64,000 bases of DNA from Streptomyces cyaneus (GCF_004028635.1 NZ_RQJW01000023.1:1-64000), one strand, 5' to 3'. Shown: positions 9,058 to 18,050, counted from the first letter of the stretch. The notes: generated from the sequence alone by a model not told the origin. A program made the numbers and translations.

Positions 9058-10044
9058 TCAGACGTCCTGGCCGTTGCCGCCGCCGGTGGACACCTTGATG
9101 CCCTTGGCGATCTCGTCGATGACCGACTGCTCCCCGGCGTCGACGCCGATGCGGACCACGACGATCTGCTGCTCACTGACGGGCGAGGGGAAGGCGAGGG
9201 ACTCGACATAGCCGTCGGCGCCCTTGCTCGTGACCGCCTTCCAGCGGACCAGATAGCCCTTCTGCCCGGCCACGGTCACCGCCTCGGAGGCCAGCACCTC
9301 GTGCGAGGTGATCTCTCCGTACCCCTTGCCGTAGGACTCCTCGGCGTTCGCCGCGATGTCCGCCTTGGCGACCTCCTCGGCCGTGTCGCCCTTGGTGCCG
9401 AGCGCGAGCGCCGGGGCCGAGTAGGCGCCGCCCTTCATACAGGTCTGGGAGGTGTCGGAGGGGCACTTGTACGTCTCGTTCGACCCCACGTGCGCGCCCC
9501 AGTTGATCTGCTGGCCGTACCAGCCGTCCGGGATGGCGATGCTGATCCCGCTGACCGGGTCGGTCACCGAACCGCTCTCGACCCTCGGCGCCTCGGACTG
9601 GCCGGGGGAGGGGGACTGCCCGCCGGAACCGCCGCTGCCGCCGCCGTTGCCGCCACCGGAGTCCCCGAAGGGCCCGCCCTGACCGCCACCGGGCCCGCCC
9701 GGGCCCTGCTGCTGGGAGTTGGCGCTGCCGCCGCCCGAGCCGTCGTCGGCGGTCAGCGCGTACACGCCGACGCCGATGCTCGCGAGGACCACCGCGGCCA
9801 CCCCCACGGCTATGCCCGTGCGCAGGCCGCGCCGCCCGCCCGACTGCAGTTGGCCGGGATACCCCGGATGCACCGGATACGCGCCGTCGGCCGACAGTTG
9901 CTCGGGAGGACCCCATACGTCGGCCGACCCCGCGGGCCGGACCTGGTCCGTCCATGCCTTGCCGTCCCACCAGCGCTCGGTGGGCGGACCGTCACTTTTC
10001 TGGCCCGGGTCGGGATACCAGCCGGGAGGAGTCACCTGCGTCAT
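9058..10044 (-). CDS. DUF2510-domain single-pass membrane protein
   Basis: A 328-aa protein with an N-terminal DUF2510 motif (PPGWYPDPGQ...RWWDGKAWTDQ, residues 6-34), a cytoplasmic module common in actinobacterial membrane proteins. Then come a Gly/Pro linker, one transmembrane helix (about residues 73-97), a long Gly/Ser/Gln-rich extracellular spacer (GGSGGSGG-type) and a folded outer domain of about 180 residues with two cysteines (YKCPSDTSQTC), probably a disulphide. The outer domain is not recognised. It is convergent with the TetR gene and separated from it by a strong hairpin. Function unknown. Confidence 0.85.
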   Translation of the reverse strand: MTQVTPPGWYPDPGQKSDGPPTERWWDGKAWTDQVRPAGSADVWGPPEQLSADGAYPVHPGYPGQLQSGGRRGLRTGIAVGVAAVVLASIGVGVYALTADDGSGGGSANSQQQGPGGPGGGQGGPFGDSGGGNGGGSGGSGGQSPSPGQSEAPRVESGSVTDPVSGISIAIPDGWYGQQINWGAHVGSNETYKCPSDTSQTCMKGGAYSAPALALGTKGDTAEEVAKADIAANAEESYGKGYGEITSHEVLASEAVTVAGQKGYLVRWKAVTSKGADGYVESLAFPSPVSEQQIVVVRIGVDAGEQSVIDEIAKGIKVSTGGGNGQDV

Positions 10045-10079
10045 GGGTCCACCGTATGAGGCCTCGGTGAAAGTCGGAT

Positions 10080-10569
10080 GAGAGGATCCGGCCTGGGCTC
10101 TTCGAGATCCGGCCTGGGCTCTTCGAGTTCGGGCCCCGGCTCTTCGGGGTGTGGTCTGGGCTCTTGGGGGTCGGGCTTGGGTTCTTTGGGTTTGGGTCCC
10201 GGTCCTTCGGGGTGTGGTCTGGGCTCTTGGGGGTCGGGCTTGGGTTCTTTGGGTTTGGGTCCCGGTCCTTCGGGGTGTGGTCTGGGCTCTTGGGGGTCGG
10301 GCTTGGGTTCTTTGGGTTTGGGTCCCGGTCCTTCGGGGTGTGGTCTGGGCTCTTCGGGGGCGGGCTTGGGCTCCTTGGGTTCGAGTCCCGGTCCTTCAGG
10401 GTTCGGGCCCGAGCCGTTCCGGATCCGGCCCGAGCTCTTTGGGTTCAGGCTCCGACTCTTCGAGATCCGGCTCGGGCTCCTCAGGATCAGTCCCCGGCCT
10501 TCGGCGTTGGGGCCCGGTCCTTCGGCGTTCGACCCCAGCTCTTCCGGATCCGGCCCCACGCTTTGCGAT
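10080..10569. repeat. 21-bp minisatellite with 63-bp higher-order units
   Basis: The gap between the DUF2510 gene and anmK is filled by a GC-rich minisatellite. The basic unit is 21 bp (plus-strand pattern near CTGGGCTCTTCGGGGTCGGG). In the centre (10146-10397) three 21-bp variants are amplified as a 63-bp unit repeated about four times. Because 21 and 63 are multiples of three, frames stay open on both strands; on the minus strand they would read as P-x-P-x-x-E-E-like heptads. No start signal or known domain supports a gene. I call it a repeat, not a CDS. Confidence 0.85.
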
Positions 10570-10696
10570 CCGGCCCTCCGCAACCACCTCGAGCGCCGGC
10601 CCTCCGCAACACCTCGAGCGCCGGCCCTCCGCAACCACCTCGCGCGCCGGCCCTCCACAACACCTCGCTGTCCGGCCCTCCACAACACCGCGCGAT
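10570..10696. repeat. 25/26-bp tandem repeat, five copies
   Basis: Five copies of a unit beginning CCGGCCCTCCGCAAC, with lengths 26, 25, 26, 25 and 25 bp, directly follow the 21-bp minisatellite and end just before the anmK stop codon. The copies are 80-95% alike. The last three show CTCCACAAC or other substitutions, which suggests stepwise duplication. Confidence 0.85.
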
Positions 10697-10727
10697 CCGG
10701 CCCCGCCCGCCGGGCTTTCGGTCCGAG

Positions 10728-11882
10728 TCAGTTCAGGACGAGCAGGACGGGTCGATCCCGAGCGGGCGGCGGGAGCCGGAGCCCGTCGCGGCCCGGGGTG
10801 ATCGAGCCGAGCACGCGGGCGTGCCGGGCTCCGGTGGCCGCCGGATCGGTGCCGGGCAGCCCGTGCGCGGTCAGAAACCCCAGCACGGCGAAGGCGTACG
10901 CCTCCTTCGCGGCCGACGGCAGCCCCAACTCGTCGGAGGTGCGCAGCGCCACCCCCGGCAGCCGCTGCCCGAGCATGCGCATGAGTACGGGGTTGCGCGT
11001 CCCGCCACCCGAGGCGATCACCTCCGTGGCGCCCACCGCGCGCACGGCGTCGGCGACCGTACGGGCCGTGAGCAGGGTGAGGGTGGCGACGACGTCCTCG
11101 GCGGGCAGCGTCCCGAACCCGGCCAGCGCGTCGCGCAGATGGCCGAGGTGGAACAGCTCCTTTCCGGTCGTCTTCGGCGCGGGCAGCGCGTAGTAGGGCT
11201 CCTCCAGCAGCCGTCGCAGCAGCGGCTCGTGGACGCTGCCGCGACCGGCAAGCGCCCCGTCCACGTCGTACGCGAGGCGCCCACCGCTGAACCCCGTCGC
11301 CGCCGCGTCGATGAGCGCACAGCCCGGCCCGGTGTCGAAGGCGGTCCCGTCGGGCGCCGTGAGGTTGGCGATGCCGCCGAGGTTGAGGGCGACGGGCGTG
11401 CCCGGCCGGCCGCGCAGCCACAGCAGGTCGACCAGGCTGACCAGCGGCGCGCCCTGGCCGCCGGCGGCGATGTCGCGCGGCCGGAAATCGGCGACGACGG
11501 GAAGCCCGGTCGCCTCGGCGATCCACGCGGGCTGCCCGAGCTGCAGCGTGCCGTACACCTGCCCGTCCTCGGCCCAGTGGTACACCGTCTGCCCGTGCGA
11601 GGCGACCAACTCGGCCATCCCGTCGCACAGTTCACGGTCGGCGCGGACGGCCGCCGCCGCGAAGGCCTGCCCGATACGCGTGTCCAGCCGGCATACCTCG
11701 GCCATCGAGATCATCCCCGGTGGCAGCGCCGCCGTGAGCGTCTCCCGCAGTCGGTCGTCGTACGCCTCGCTCACCAGTCCCAGCGGCTTGAGGGCGAGGC
11801 TGTCGCCGACGAGGTCCAGTTCGGCCGCCGCCGCGTCGATGGCGTCGTACGACGTGCCCGACATCAGGCCGATCACCCGCAT
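10728..11882 (-). CDS. anmK: Anhydro-N-acetylmuramic acid kinase
   Basis: A 384-aa sugar kinase that opens and phosphorylates 1,6-anhydroMurNAc from cell-wall turnover to give MurNAc-6-phosphate. The family motifs are all present: GLMSGTSYDAIDAA at the N-terminus (nucleotide binding), SHGQTVYH, DFRPRDIAAGGQGAPLV, NLGGIANLT, DTGPGCALID with the catalytic Asp, GKELFH and ASGGGTRNPVLM. The usual Gly after SYD is Ala here, a mild change. Length is normal. It starts four bases after the stop of an MHS-type transporter gene, so the two form an operon and the transporter may supply a cell-wall sugar. Confidence 0.95.
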   Translation of the reverse strand: MRVIGLMSGTSYDAIDAAAAELDLVGDSLALKPLGLVSEAYDDRLRETLTAALPPGMISMAEVCRLDTRIGQAFAAAAVRADRELCDGMAELVASHGQTVYHWAEDGQVYGTLQLGQPAWIAEATGLPVVADFRPRDIAAGGQGAPLVSLVDLLWLRGRPGTPVALNLGGIANLTAPDGTAFDTGPGCALIDAAATGFSGGRLAYDVDGALAGRGSVHEPLLRRLLEEPYYALPAPKTTGKELFHLGHLRDALAGFGTLPAEDVVATLTLLTARTVADAVRAVGATEVIASGGGTRNPVLMRMLGQRLPGVALRTSDELGLPSAAKEAYAFAVLGFLTAHGLPGTDPAATGARHARVLGSITPGRDGLRLPPPARDRPVLLVLN

Positions 11883-11886
11883 TCGT

Positions 11887-13158
11887 TCAACCCGCCTTCC
11901 GTCGTGGTGTCTTGGCCAGTGCGAGGACGCTCACCGCGCATGTCGCCGCCGCGTAGTACGCGGGGATGTCCACGTTCCCCGTTCGTTCGATCGTCTCCGT
12001 GATGATGAGGCCGGCGCAGCCCGAGAACACCGCATTGGACAGGGCGTAGGCGAGTCCCAGCCCCGTGTAGCGCACGTTCGTCGGGAACAGCTCGGCGAGC
12101 ATCGCCGGGCCGGGGCCCGCCATCAGACCCACGACGGCACCCGCGCCACACACCGCCGCACCCTTCACGGTGAGGGAAACGCCCGGGTCCTGGAGAAGGT
12201 TGAGCAGCGGCACCGCGAGGACCACCACCAGCACCGCCCCCGTCAGCATCACCGTCCGCCGCCCGAAGCGGTCGCTGATCCGGCCGGCCGGCACGATCGT
12301 CAGCGCGAACCCCAGATTGGCCAGCACTGTGGCGATCAGGGCCTGCTGGAAGGTCGCGTCCAGCGTGGACTGCAGATACGACGGCAGCACGACCAGGAAG
12401 GTGTACCCGGCCGCCGCCCACCCCATGATCCGCCCGGCGCCCAGCGCGATCGCCCCCGCGACCTCACGCACGGGCGGCCGCTCGGCCTCCCGCTCCTCCC
12501 GGAACGCCGGCGTCTCGTCCAGCCTGAGCCGCAGCCACAGGGCGCCAAGACCCAGCGGCAGCGTCAGCAGGAACGGCAACCGCCAGCCCCAGTCACCCAG
12601 TTGCCGCTCGGTCAGCACGGTCGCGAGCAGCGCCGCCGCCCCCGCACCGCCGAGCAGCCCCAGCGCCACCGTGAACGACTGCCACGACCCGTACAGCCCG
12701 CGCCGCCCGGGTGGCGCGAACTCGGTCATCACCGACACCGCCCCACCGAACTCGCCACCGGCCGACAACCCCTGAAGCACCCTCAGGAACGTCAGCAGCC
12801 AGGGGGCGAGGGCGCCGACCGTGGCGTACGTCGGCAGCACCCCGATCAGGGTCGTCGCCCCGGTCATCAGCAGGATCACCACGATCAGCACCGGCCGCCG
12901 GCCGATCCGGTCGCCGAGCCGGCCGAACAGGGCCGCGCCGACCGGCCGGAAGAAGAACGCCAGGGCGAACGACGCGTACGTCCTCACCAGCGCCTCGGCC
13001 TCGCTGCCGCCCTCCGGAGTGAAGAAGCGCGCCGCGATGATCGTCGCGAAGTAGCCGTAGACACCGAACTCGTACCACTCGATGAAGTTGCCCACCGAAC
13101 CCGCGACCAGCGCCCTGCGGGACCGGACCGTGCCTCGACCATGGGAAGTCAGCGTCAT
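11887..13158 (-). CDS. MFS transporter, MHS family, upstream of anmK
   Basis: A 423-aa transporter with 12 predicted helices and MHS-family marks: GN.IEWYEFGVYGYFA near residue 25, RPVGAALFGRLGDRIGRRP in loop 2-3, and GRISDRFGRRT in the second half. The ATG at 13158 gives the normal family length; the open frame 32 codons upstream lacks support. It ends four bases before anmK, which strongly suggests co-expression. Gram-negative anhydro-muropeptides are imported by AmpG, a different MFS branch; a role for this protein in bringing in wall-turnover sugars is only inferred from the operon. It resembles the transporter at 2719-4005 but is not a close duplicate. Confidence 0.88.
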   Translation of the reverse strand: MTLTSHGRGTVRSRRALVAGSVGNFIEWYEFGVYGYFATIIAARFFTPEGGSEAEALVRTYASFALAFFFRPVGAALFGRLGDRIGRRPVLIVVILLMTGATTLIGVLPTYATVGALAPWLLTFLRVLQGLSAGGEFGGAVSVMTEFAPPGRRGLYGSWQSFTVALGLLGGAGAAALLATVLTERQLGDWGWRLPFLLTLPLGLGALWLRLRLDETPAFREEREAERPPVREVAGAIALGAGRIMGWAAAGYTFLVVLPSYLQSTLDATFQQALIATVLANLGFALTIVPAGRISDRFGRRTVMLTGAVLVVVLAVPLLNLLQDPGVSLTVKGAAVCGAGAVVGLMAGPGPAMLAELFPTNVRYTGLGLAYALSNAVFSGCAGLIITETIERTGNVDIPAYYAAATCAVSVLALAKTPRRKAG

Positions 13159-13363
13159 TCCCGCGCCTCTCGACTGTCGTTCGGACGTCGGTTTTTGACT
13201 GTCGGTAAGTAACTGCGGGGCAGGTCGGGGGCCCTTCGCGTCGCCCGCCCGCACCCGCTGTCACCCATCACGGCAACAGGTGCCCCGACCGGCCTCCACT
13301 TAGGCAGCCGGACGGCTACGCTCGAGGTCGTACGTCGTTCGGGCGACTTGGGGAGGTAGCGGG

Positions 13364-16039
13364 ATGACGGAGGTACGGCCCACACAGGCCGCCTCGGCTT
13401 CCCTGTGGGAGCGCGACGAGGAACTCGCCGCCGTCGAGCGGGCCCTCGACACCCTGTGCGCCGACAAGTCCTCCTCGGGCAGTCTGCTGGTGCTGCGGGG
13501 CGAGGCGGGAATCGGCAAGACCGCGCTGCTGGCCGAGACACGCCGCATCGCCGAGGCCCGCGGCTGCACGGTGTGGTCCACCCGCGGCAGCGAGACCCTG
13601 AGTTCCGTGCCCTTCAACGTCGTACGGCAGCTGCTGCAGCCGGCGCTGCTGTCGCTGATGCCGGAAGAGGCGCGTGAATACCTCGGCGACTGGTACGACA
13701 TCGCCGGACCCGCCCTCGGCATAACGGACCCCGGCGAGCGCCAGGCCGACCCGCAGGGCGTGTGCGACGGACTGGTGGCCGCCGTGCGCAGGCTGGCCCG
13801 GCGCGACTGGCCGCTCGTGCTCTTGATCGACGACGCCCACTGGGCCGACCAGGAGACCCTGCGCTGGCTCGCCGCGTTCGCCGAGCGCCTCGGCGAACAG
13901 AACGTCCTGGTCGTGGTCGCCCGCCGCCCCGGCGAGGTCAGCGGCGACAGCGCCCGCCACCTCGACGCGGTCGCCGCCGCCGGCAGCTCCGTCGCCAACC
14001 TGAGCGCCCTCACCCCGGACGCGACCGCCGGCCTCACCCGCGCCACCCTGGGCGCGCACGCCGACGCCCCGTTCTGCCGCGAGGTCTGGGCCGTCACCGG
14101 CGGCAACCCGTACGAGACCGTCGAACTCCTCGCCAAGGTGCAGGACAGCGAGTTCGAGCCGACCGAGTCCGCGGCCGGCGAACTGCGCGACCTGAACCGT
14201 TCGGCCCGCGGCGGCGGCCTCGTCGCCAGGCTCAAGGACCTCGGTGTCGAGGCCACCCGGTTCGCCTGGGCGGCCGCGATCCTCGGCACCGAGATCACCG
14301 TGGATCTGGTGGCGGAGCTGGCCCAGATGAGCACCGAGGACGCCGGGCGGTGCGCCGAACTGCTGCGCACCGCCCGTATCCTCACCGTGCCCGACCCCGC
14401 CAACCCGCTGGCGGACGACGGCGACCTGCAGTTCGTCCACCCGCTGATCGCCTCCGCCGTCTACAACTCCATCCCGGACGCCCTGCGCACCGCCATGCAC
14501 GGCATCGCCGCCCGAGTCGTCACCGACAACGGACGCGGAGCCGCGGTCGCCGCCCGCCACCTGCTGGAGGTCCACCCGGACAACGACGAGGAACTCGTCG
14601 AGCAGCTGCGCGAGGCGGCCCGCGAACACCTCGCCGTCGGCGCCCCCGACGCGGCCCGCCGCTGCCTGGAGCGAGCCCTGCTGGAACCGCCCGTACCCGA
14701 CGCCCATGCGCGCGTGCTGTTCGAACTCGGCTGTGCCACCCTGCTCACCGCGCCCGCCACCACCGTCGACCACCTCCAGACCGCGCTCGCCATGCCCGGC
14801 CTGGACGGCGGTGAGCGCGTCGACGCCGTCTTCCGCCTCTCCCAAGCACTGCTGCACAACGACCAGTTGGAGGAGGCGGTCCGCACGGTCGAGGCGGAGG
14901 CCGCCCGGCACCAGGTCGGCCCCGCCAAACTGCGCCTCCAGGCGGTGCAGTACATGTGGGAGAGCATCCACGCGGGCGAGGCGACATCGCCGAACCGCCG
15001 GGAGCGACTCGCCGAACTCGCCGGTACCTGCACCGGCCGGGACAACTCCGAGCGCGCCCTGCTCATGCTGCGCGGCTTCGACGCCATGGCCCGCGGCGAG
15101 AACGCCGAGGAAATCGTCGAGGTGTGCGACCGGGCGCTCGTCAACGGCCGCCTCGCGCCAGGACTCGGCTGGACCGACACCGAGTGGGGCCCCGAGATCA
15201 TCTTCATGCTGGCCAACGCGTACGCCTACACGGACCGGCTCGACCGGGCCGAGGCCCTGTACATGGAGGCCCTGCGCACCTGGGAGTCGGCCGGCTGGCG
15301 CGGCGGTCACCTCGCCCTGGGCCATGCCTACGTCGGGCTCGGCCACCGCAGGCGCGGCCGGCTGCGCGAGGCCGAGGCGTCCCTGCGCCAGTCACTCGAA
15401 CTCGCCGAGCGCGTCGGCCGCCGACTGCCCCTGCACTGGTCCGCCACCTGCAACCTCGTCGACACGCTGCTCGCCCGCGGCCATGTCGACGAGGCGTGGG
15501 AGATCGCCGAGCAGTACGGCTTCGCACCGCCGTACCCGTCCACCATCGTCCTGCCGGACCCGCGCTCGGTCCGCGGCCGTCTGCTCCTCGCCGTCGGCCG
15601 CACCCAGGAGGGCATCAACGAACTGGAGGAGGCGGAGAAGGCGGCGGCCGTGCGCGGTCACCACAACCCGGTGATGGTCCCCTGGGCCGTCGACCTGGCC
15701 CGCGCCCTCGCGAGCGTGGACCCGGCGCGCGCCGCCCGGCTCGCCACCGACGTCCGCCGGCACGCCGAGCGCTTCGGCACCGACACCGCCATCGGCGAGG
15801 CCCTGCGCTGCGCTGCCGCGCTGGAGACCGGGCAGCGCGCGGTGCGTCTGGCCGAACAGGCCGTCACCTATCTGGAGGCCTCGCCCTGCCAGTACGAACA
15901 CGCCGCCGCCCGCGTCGAGTACGGCATCGTCGCCCGCTCCTCCGCGGAGCTGCGGCGGGGGCTGACGCTGGCGCGGTCGTGCGGTGCGGACGGGCTGGTG
16001 GCGCAGGCGGAGTCGGCGTTGCTGTCGGGCGTGGTGTGA
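13364..16039 (+). CDS. LuxR-like STAND ATPase lacking the DNA-binding domain
   Basis: An 891-aa signal-transduction ATPase. Walker A GEAGIGKT (residues 46-53) and Walker B LVLLIDDAHWAD (around 155) mark an AAA_16/NB-ARC-like domain. The rest is alpha-helical TPR-like repeats (for example HLALGHAYVGLGHRRRGRLREAEASL). This is the layout of LAL (large ATP-binding LuxR) regulators, but the protein stops right where those enter the C-terminal LuxR helix-turn-helix, and the 27 bases before the next gene cannot hold one. It therefore probably signals through a partner rather than DNA. No repressor-like partner is adjacent. I see no frameshift that would restore an HTH. Confidence 0.88.
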   Translation: MTEVRPTQAASASLWERDEELAAVERALDTLCADKSSSGSLLVLRGEAGIGKTALLAETRRIAEARGCTVWSTRGSETLSSVPFNVVRQLLQPALLSLMPEEAREYLGDWYDIAGPALGITDPGERQADPQGVCDGLVAAVRRLARRDWPLVLLIDDAHWADQETLRWLAAFAERLGEQNVLVVVARRPGEVSGDSARHLDAVAAAGSSVANLSALTPDATAGLTRATLGAHADAPFCREVWAVTGGNPYETVELLAKVQDSEFEPTESAAGELRDLNRSARGGGLVARLKDLGVEATRFAWAAAILGTEITVDLVAELAQMSTEDAGRCAELLRTARILTVPDPANPLADDGDLQFVHPLIASAVYNSIPDALRTAMHGIAARVVTDNGRGAAVAARHLLEVHPDNDEELVEQLREAAREHLAVGAPDAARRCLERALLEPPVPDAHARVLFELGCATLLTAPATTVDHLQTALAMPGLDGGERVDAVFRLSQALLHNDQLEEAVRTVEAEAARHQVGPAKLRLQAVQYMWESIHAGEATSPNRRERLAELAGTCTGRDNSERALLMLRGFDAMARGENAEEIVEVCDRALVNGRLAPGLGWTDTEWGPEIIFMLANAYAYTDRLDRAEALYMEALRTWESAGWRGGHLALGHAYVGLGHRRRGRLREAEASLRQSLELAERVGRRLPLHWSATCNLVDTLLARGHVDEAWEIAEQYGFAPPYPSTIVLPDPRSVRGRLLLAVGRTQEGINELEEAEKAAAVRGHHNPVMVPWAVDLARALASVDPARAARLATDVRRHAERFGTDTAIGEALRCAAALETGQRAVRLAEQAVTYLEASPCQYEHAAARVEYGIVARSSAELRRGLTLARSCGADGLVAQAESALLSGVV

Positions 16040-16066
16040 GACGGGTCCGAAGAGGCGTGCGGCGGG

Positions 16067-16858
16067 TCAGAGGGCCAGCAGCTGATCGGTGACCGCGGCC
16101 AGCCGCTTGCGCACTTCCGGGTCGTACGTCCCCTCGTGCGCCCGGGACGGGCTCGTGCCGTCGAAGTAGGCGCCCGTGCCCAGGTCCTGGGTCGCCAGGG
16201 CCAGGACGCCCGGGGCGCCGTCGGCCACCGTGTTGAAGGAGGTGAACCCGCCTTCGCGCACCATCGCCGTGTCCATGAAGGTCGCCGGGTGGAGCACGTT
16301 CACGGTGACACCTGTGTCCGCCAACTCCTCGGCGAGGGCGAAGGTATGGGCCGCCAGGGCGAATTTGGCTCGCCGGTACGCCGCGAAGCCGTCGTATCGG
16401 CGTCGGAACTCGACGTCGTCGAAGTCGAGGGGCTCCTGGCCGACCGAGCCCACGTTGACGATCCGGGCGGGTGTGTTCGCACGCAGTACCGGAAGCAGGG
16501 CGCGGGTCAGTGCCACCGGCGCCAAGTAGTTGACGGCGAGCCGTAGTTCGTGTCCGTCGACGCTCAGTTCGCGTCCCGTGCCGGGGGCGCCCGCACCCAC
16601 GCCCGCGTTGTTGATCAGCACGTCCAGGTCGGGATGCGCGTCGGCGACATGCGCGCCCAACTCGCGCACCTGCGTCAGCGAGGCCAGATCGGCGACGAAC
16701 CCCTCGGCGTCACCCTCGGTGCGCAGCTCGGCGACCAGCTGCTCCGTACGGCCCGGGTCGCGTCCGTGCGCGAGGACGACGTGCCCCGAGCGGACCAGCT
16801 CGAAGGCTACGTACCGGCCGAGACCGGACGTGGCGCCGGTGATGAGAATCGTGGACAT
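16067..16858 (-). CDS. Short-chain dehydrogenase/reductase
   Basis: A 263-aa NAD(P)-dependent oxidoreductase. The cofactor motif TGATSGLG is at residues 7-14, NNAG follows near 90, and the YRRAK catalytic Tyr/Lys pair lies near 170 with the preceding Ser-containing strand (VNVGSVGQ). The pattern is closest to the retinol-dehydrogenase/WW-domain oxidoreductase-like branch. The substrate is unknown. It lies 64 bp downstream of pcaDC in the same direction, but a 12-bp inverted repeat spans its start codon and binding site, so it may be separately expressed or poorly translated from the pca message. Confidence 0.92.
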   Translation of the reverse strand: MSTILITGATSGLGRYVAFELVRSGHVVLAHGRDPGRTEQLVAELRTEGDAEGFVADLASLTQVRELGAHVADAHPDLDVLINNAGVGAGAPGTGRELSVDGHELRLAVNYLAPVALTRALLPVLRANTPARIVNVGSVGQEPLDFDDVEFRRRYDGFAAYRRAKFALAAHTFALAEELADTGVTVNVLHPATFMDTAMVREGGFTSFNTVADGAPGVLALATQDLGTGAYFDGTSPSRAHEGTYDPEVRKRLAAVTDQLLAL

Positions 16859-16889
16859 GCCTCCACCGTAGACACGTGGTGGAGGCATG
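16856..16889. terminator. 12-bp perfect inverted repeat over the SDR start
   Basis: Arms CATGCCTCCACC (16856-16867) and GGTGGAGGCATG (16878-16889), 10-base loop. On the minus strand it follows the pca operon by about 33 bases and would act as its terminator, yet it contains the SDR ATG and its GGAGG binding site, so it could also mask translation of that gene. Confidence 0.6.
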
Positions 16890-16922
16890 CGCGAGGTGCT
16901 GCTGAGGCTACGACCAGCAGGG

Positions 16923-18050
16923 TCACCCTTCCTCTTCCGCGAGGACGCGCTGCGCCGCCGCGAACGCCGAGTTCGCCGCCGGCACCCCGCAGTACACGGC
17001 CGTCTGCAGCAGTACGGCGCCGATCTCGTCCGGCGTCAGCCCGTTGCGCCGGGCCGCCCGCACATGCATGGCCAGCTCGTCGTAGTGGCCGTGCGCGACC
17101 AGCGCCGTCAGGGTGATCATGCTGCGCTCACGGCGGGTGAGTGTCGGGTCGGTCCAGATCTCGCCCCAGGCGTAGCGCGAGATGAAGTCCTGGAAGCGTG
17201 CGGTGAAGGGCGTCTGCCGGGCCTGTGCCCGGTCGACGTGGGTGTCTCCGAGCACCTCGCGCCGCACCTCCATGCCCCGCTTGGCGCCCCCGGCTGCTCC
17301 GTCGAAGTGCGCCCGCAGTGCCGTCAGCACGGCCTCCGGACACTGTGCCGGCGCCAGGTGCGAGGCCCCCGGGATCTCGACGAGCGCGGCACCGGGCACG
17401 GCGTCCGCGATCTCCCGCAGATGCGGCGGCGGAGTCGCCGGATCGTCACGCCCGGCGATCAGCAGCGAGGGCGCGGTGATGGACGCCAGATCGTCCCGCA
17501 GATCGAACGCGGCCAGCGCGTCACAGCAGGCGGCGTACGCGCCCGGATCGGCGTTGCGATGGTCGGCGACCAGCTCCGGCACGGTGAACCCGGACGTGAA
17601 CCACCGGGCGTCCGCGCTCTCCGCCAAGCCGGCCAGCCCCTCGCGCCGCACCAGCGCGGCCCGCTCCTCCCACGGCTTCGCACCGTTGAAGTGCGCCGAC
17701 GAACAGATCACGGCCAGCGAGGAGAGGCGTTCGGGATGGCGCACGGCCAGATGCAGCCCCACCGCACCACCCAGCGACACCCCCGCGTACGCGAACCGTT
17801 CGACGCCGAGCGAGTCTGCGAGCGCGAGCACCAGGTCGGCGAGGTCACCCACCGTCGCGCCCGCCCCGATCAGATCGGCCGCCGAACCCCCGTGCCCCGG
17901 CAGGTCCCAGCGGATCACCCGATGGGTGATCGACAGCTCGGGAGCGACCTTGTCCCACAGGGCGTACGAGGTGCCGAGGGAGGGTCCGAGCAGCAGCGGG
18001 GGCGCCGAAGGGGATCCCTCGGCACGGTGGTTGAGGAGTTTGGTGGTCAA
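16923..18050 (-). CDS. pcaL: 3-oxoadipate enol-lactonase / 4-carboxymuconolactone decarboxylase fusion
   Basis: A 375-aa bifunctional enzyme catalysing the two steps of protocatechuate breakdown after PcaB. Residues about 1-255 are an alpha/beta-hydrolase with the nucleophile elbow GVSLGG and the late His in PGASHLAP (PcaD part). Residues about 265-375 are a carboxymuconolactone decarboxylase domain (RYAWGEIWTD...RRERSMITLTALVAHGHYDELAMH, PcaC part). This fusion, called PcaL, is known from actinobacteria. The start is TTG at 18050, overlapping the pcaB stop as TTGA. It is the last pca gene of the operon. Confidence 0.95.
   Translation of the reverse strand: MTTKLLNHRAEGSPSAPPLLLGPSLGTSYALWDKVAPELSITHRVIRWDLPGHGGSAADLIGAGATVGDLADLVLALADSLGVERFAYAGVSLGGAVGLHLAVRHPERLSSLAVICSSAHFNGAKPWEERAALVRREGLAGLAESADARWFTSGFTVPELVADHRNADPGAYAACCDALAAFDLRDDLASITAPSLLIAGRDDPATPPPHLREIADAVPGAALVEIPGASHLAPAQCPEAVLTALRAHFDGAAGGAKRGMEVRREVLGDTHVDRAQARQTPFTARFQDFISRYAWGEIWTDPTLTRRERSMITLTALVAHGHYDELAMHVRAARRNGLTPDEIGAVLLQTAVYCGVPAANSAFAAAQRVLAEEEG

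Noticed and set aside
10146..10397. Regular direct repeats suggestive of a CRISPR array
   Set aside because: Units are contiguous 63-bp copies with no unique spacers and no cas genes nearby; it is a minisatellite.
10041..10688. 215-aa Pro/Glu repeat ORF on the minus strand, also open on the plus strand
   Set aside because: It is produced by the 21-bp minisatellite, overlaps the DUF2510 start, has no ribosome-binding site or known domain, and a comparable open frame exists on the opposite strand.
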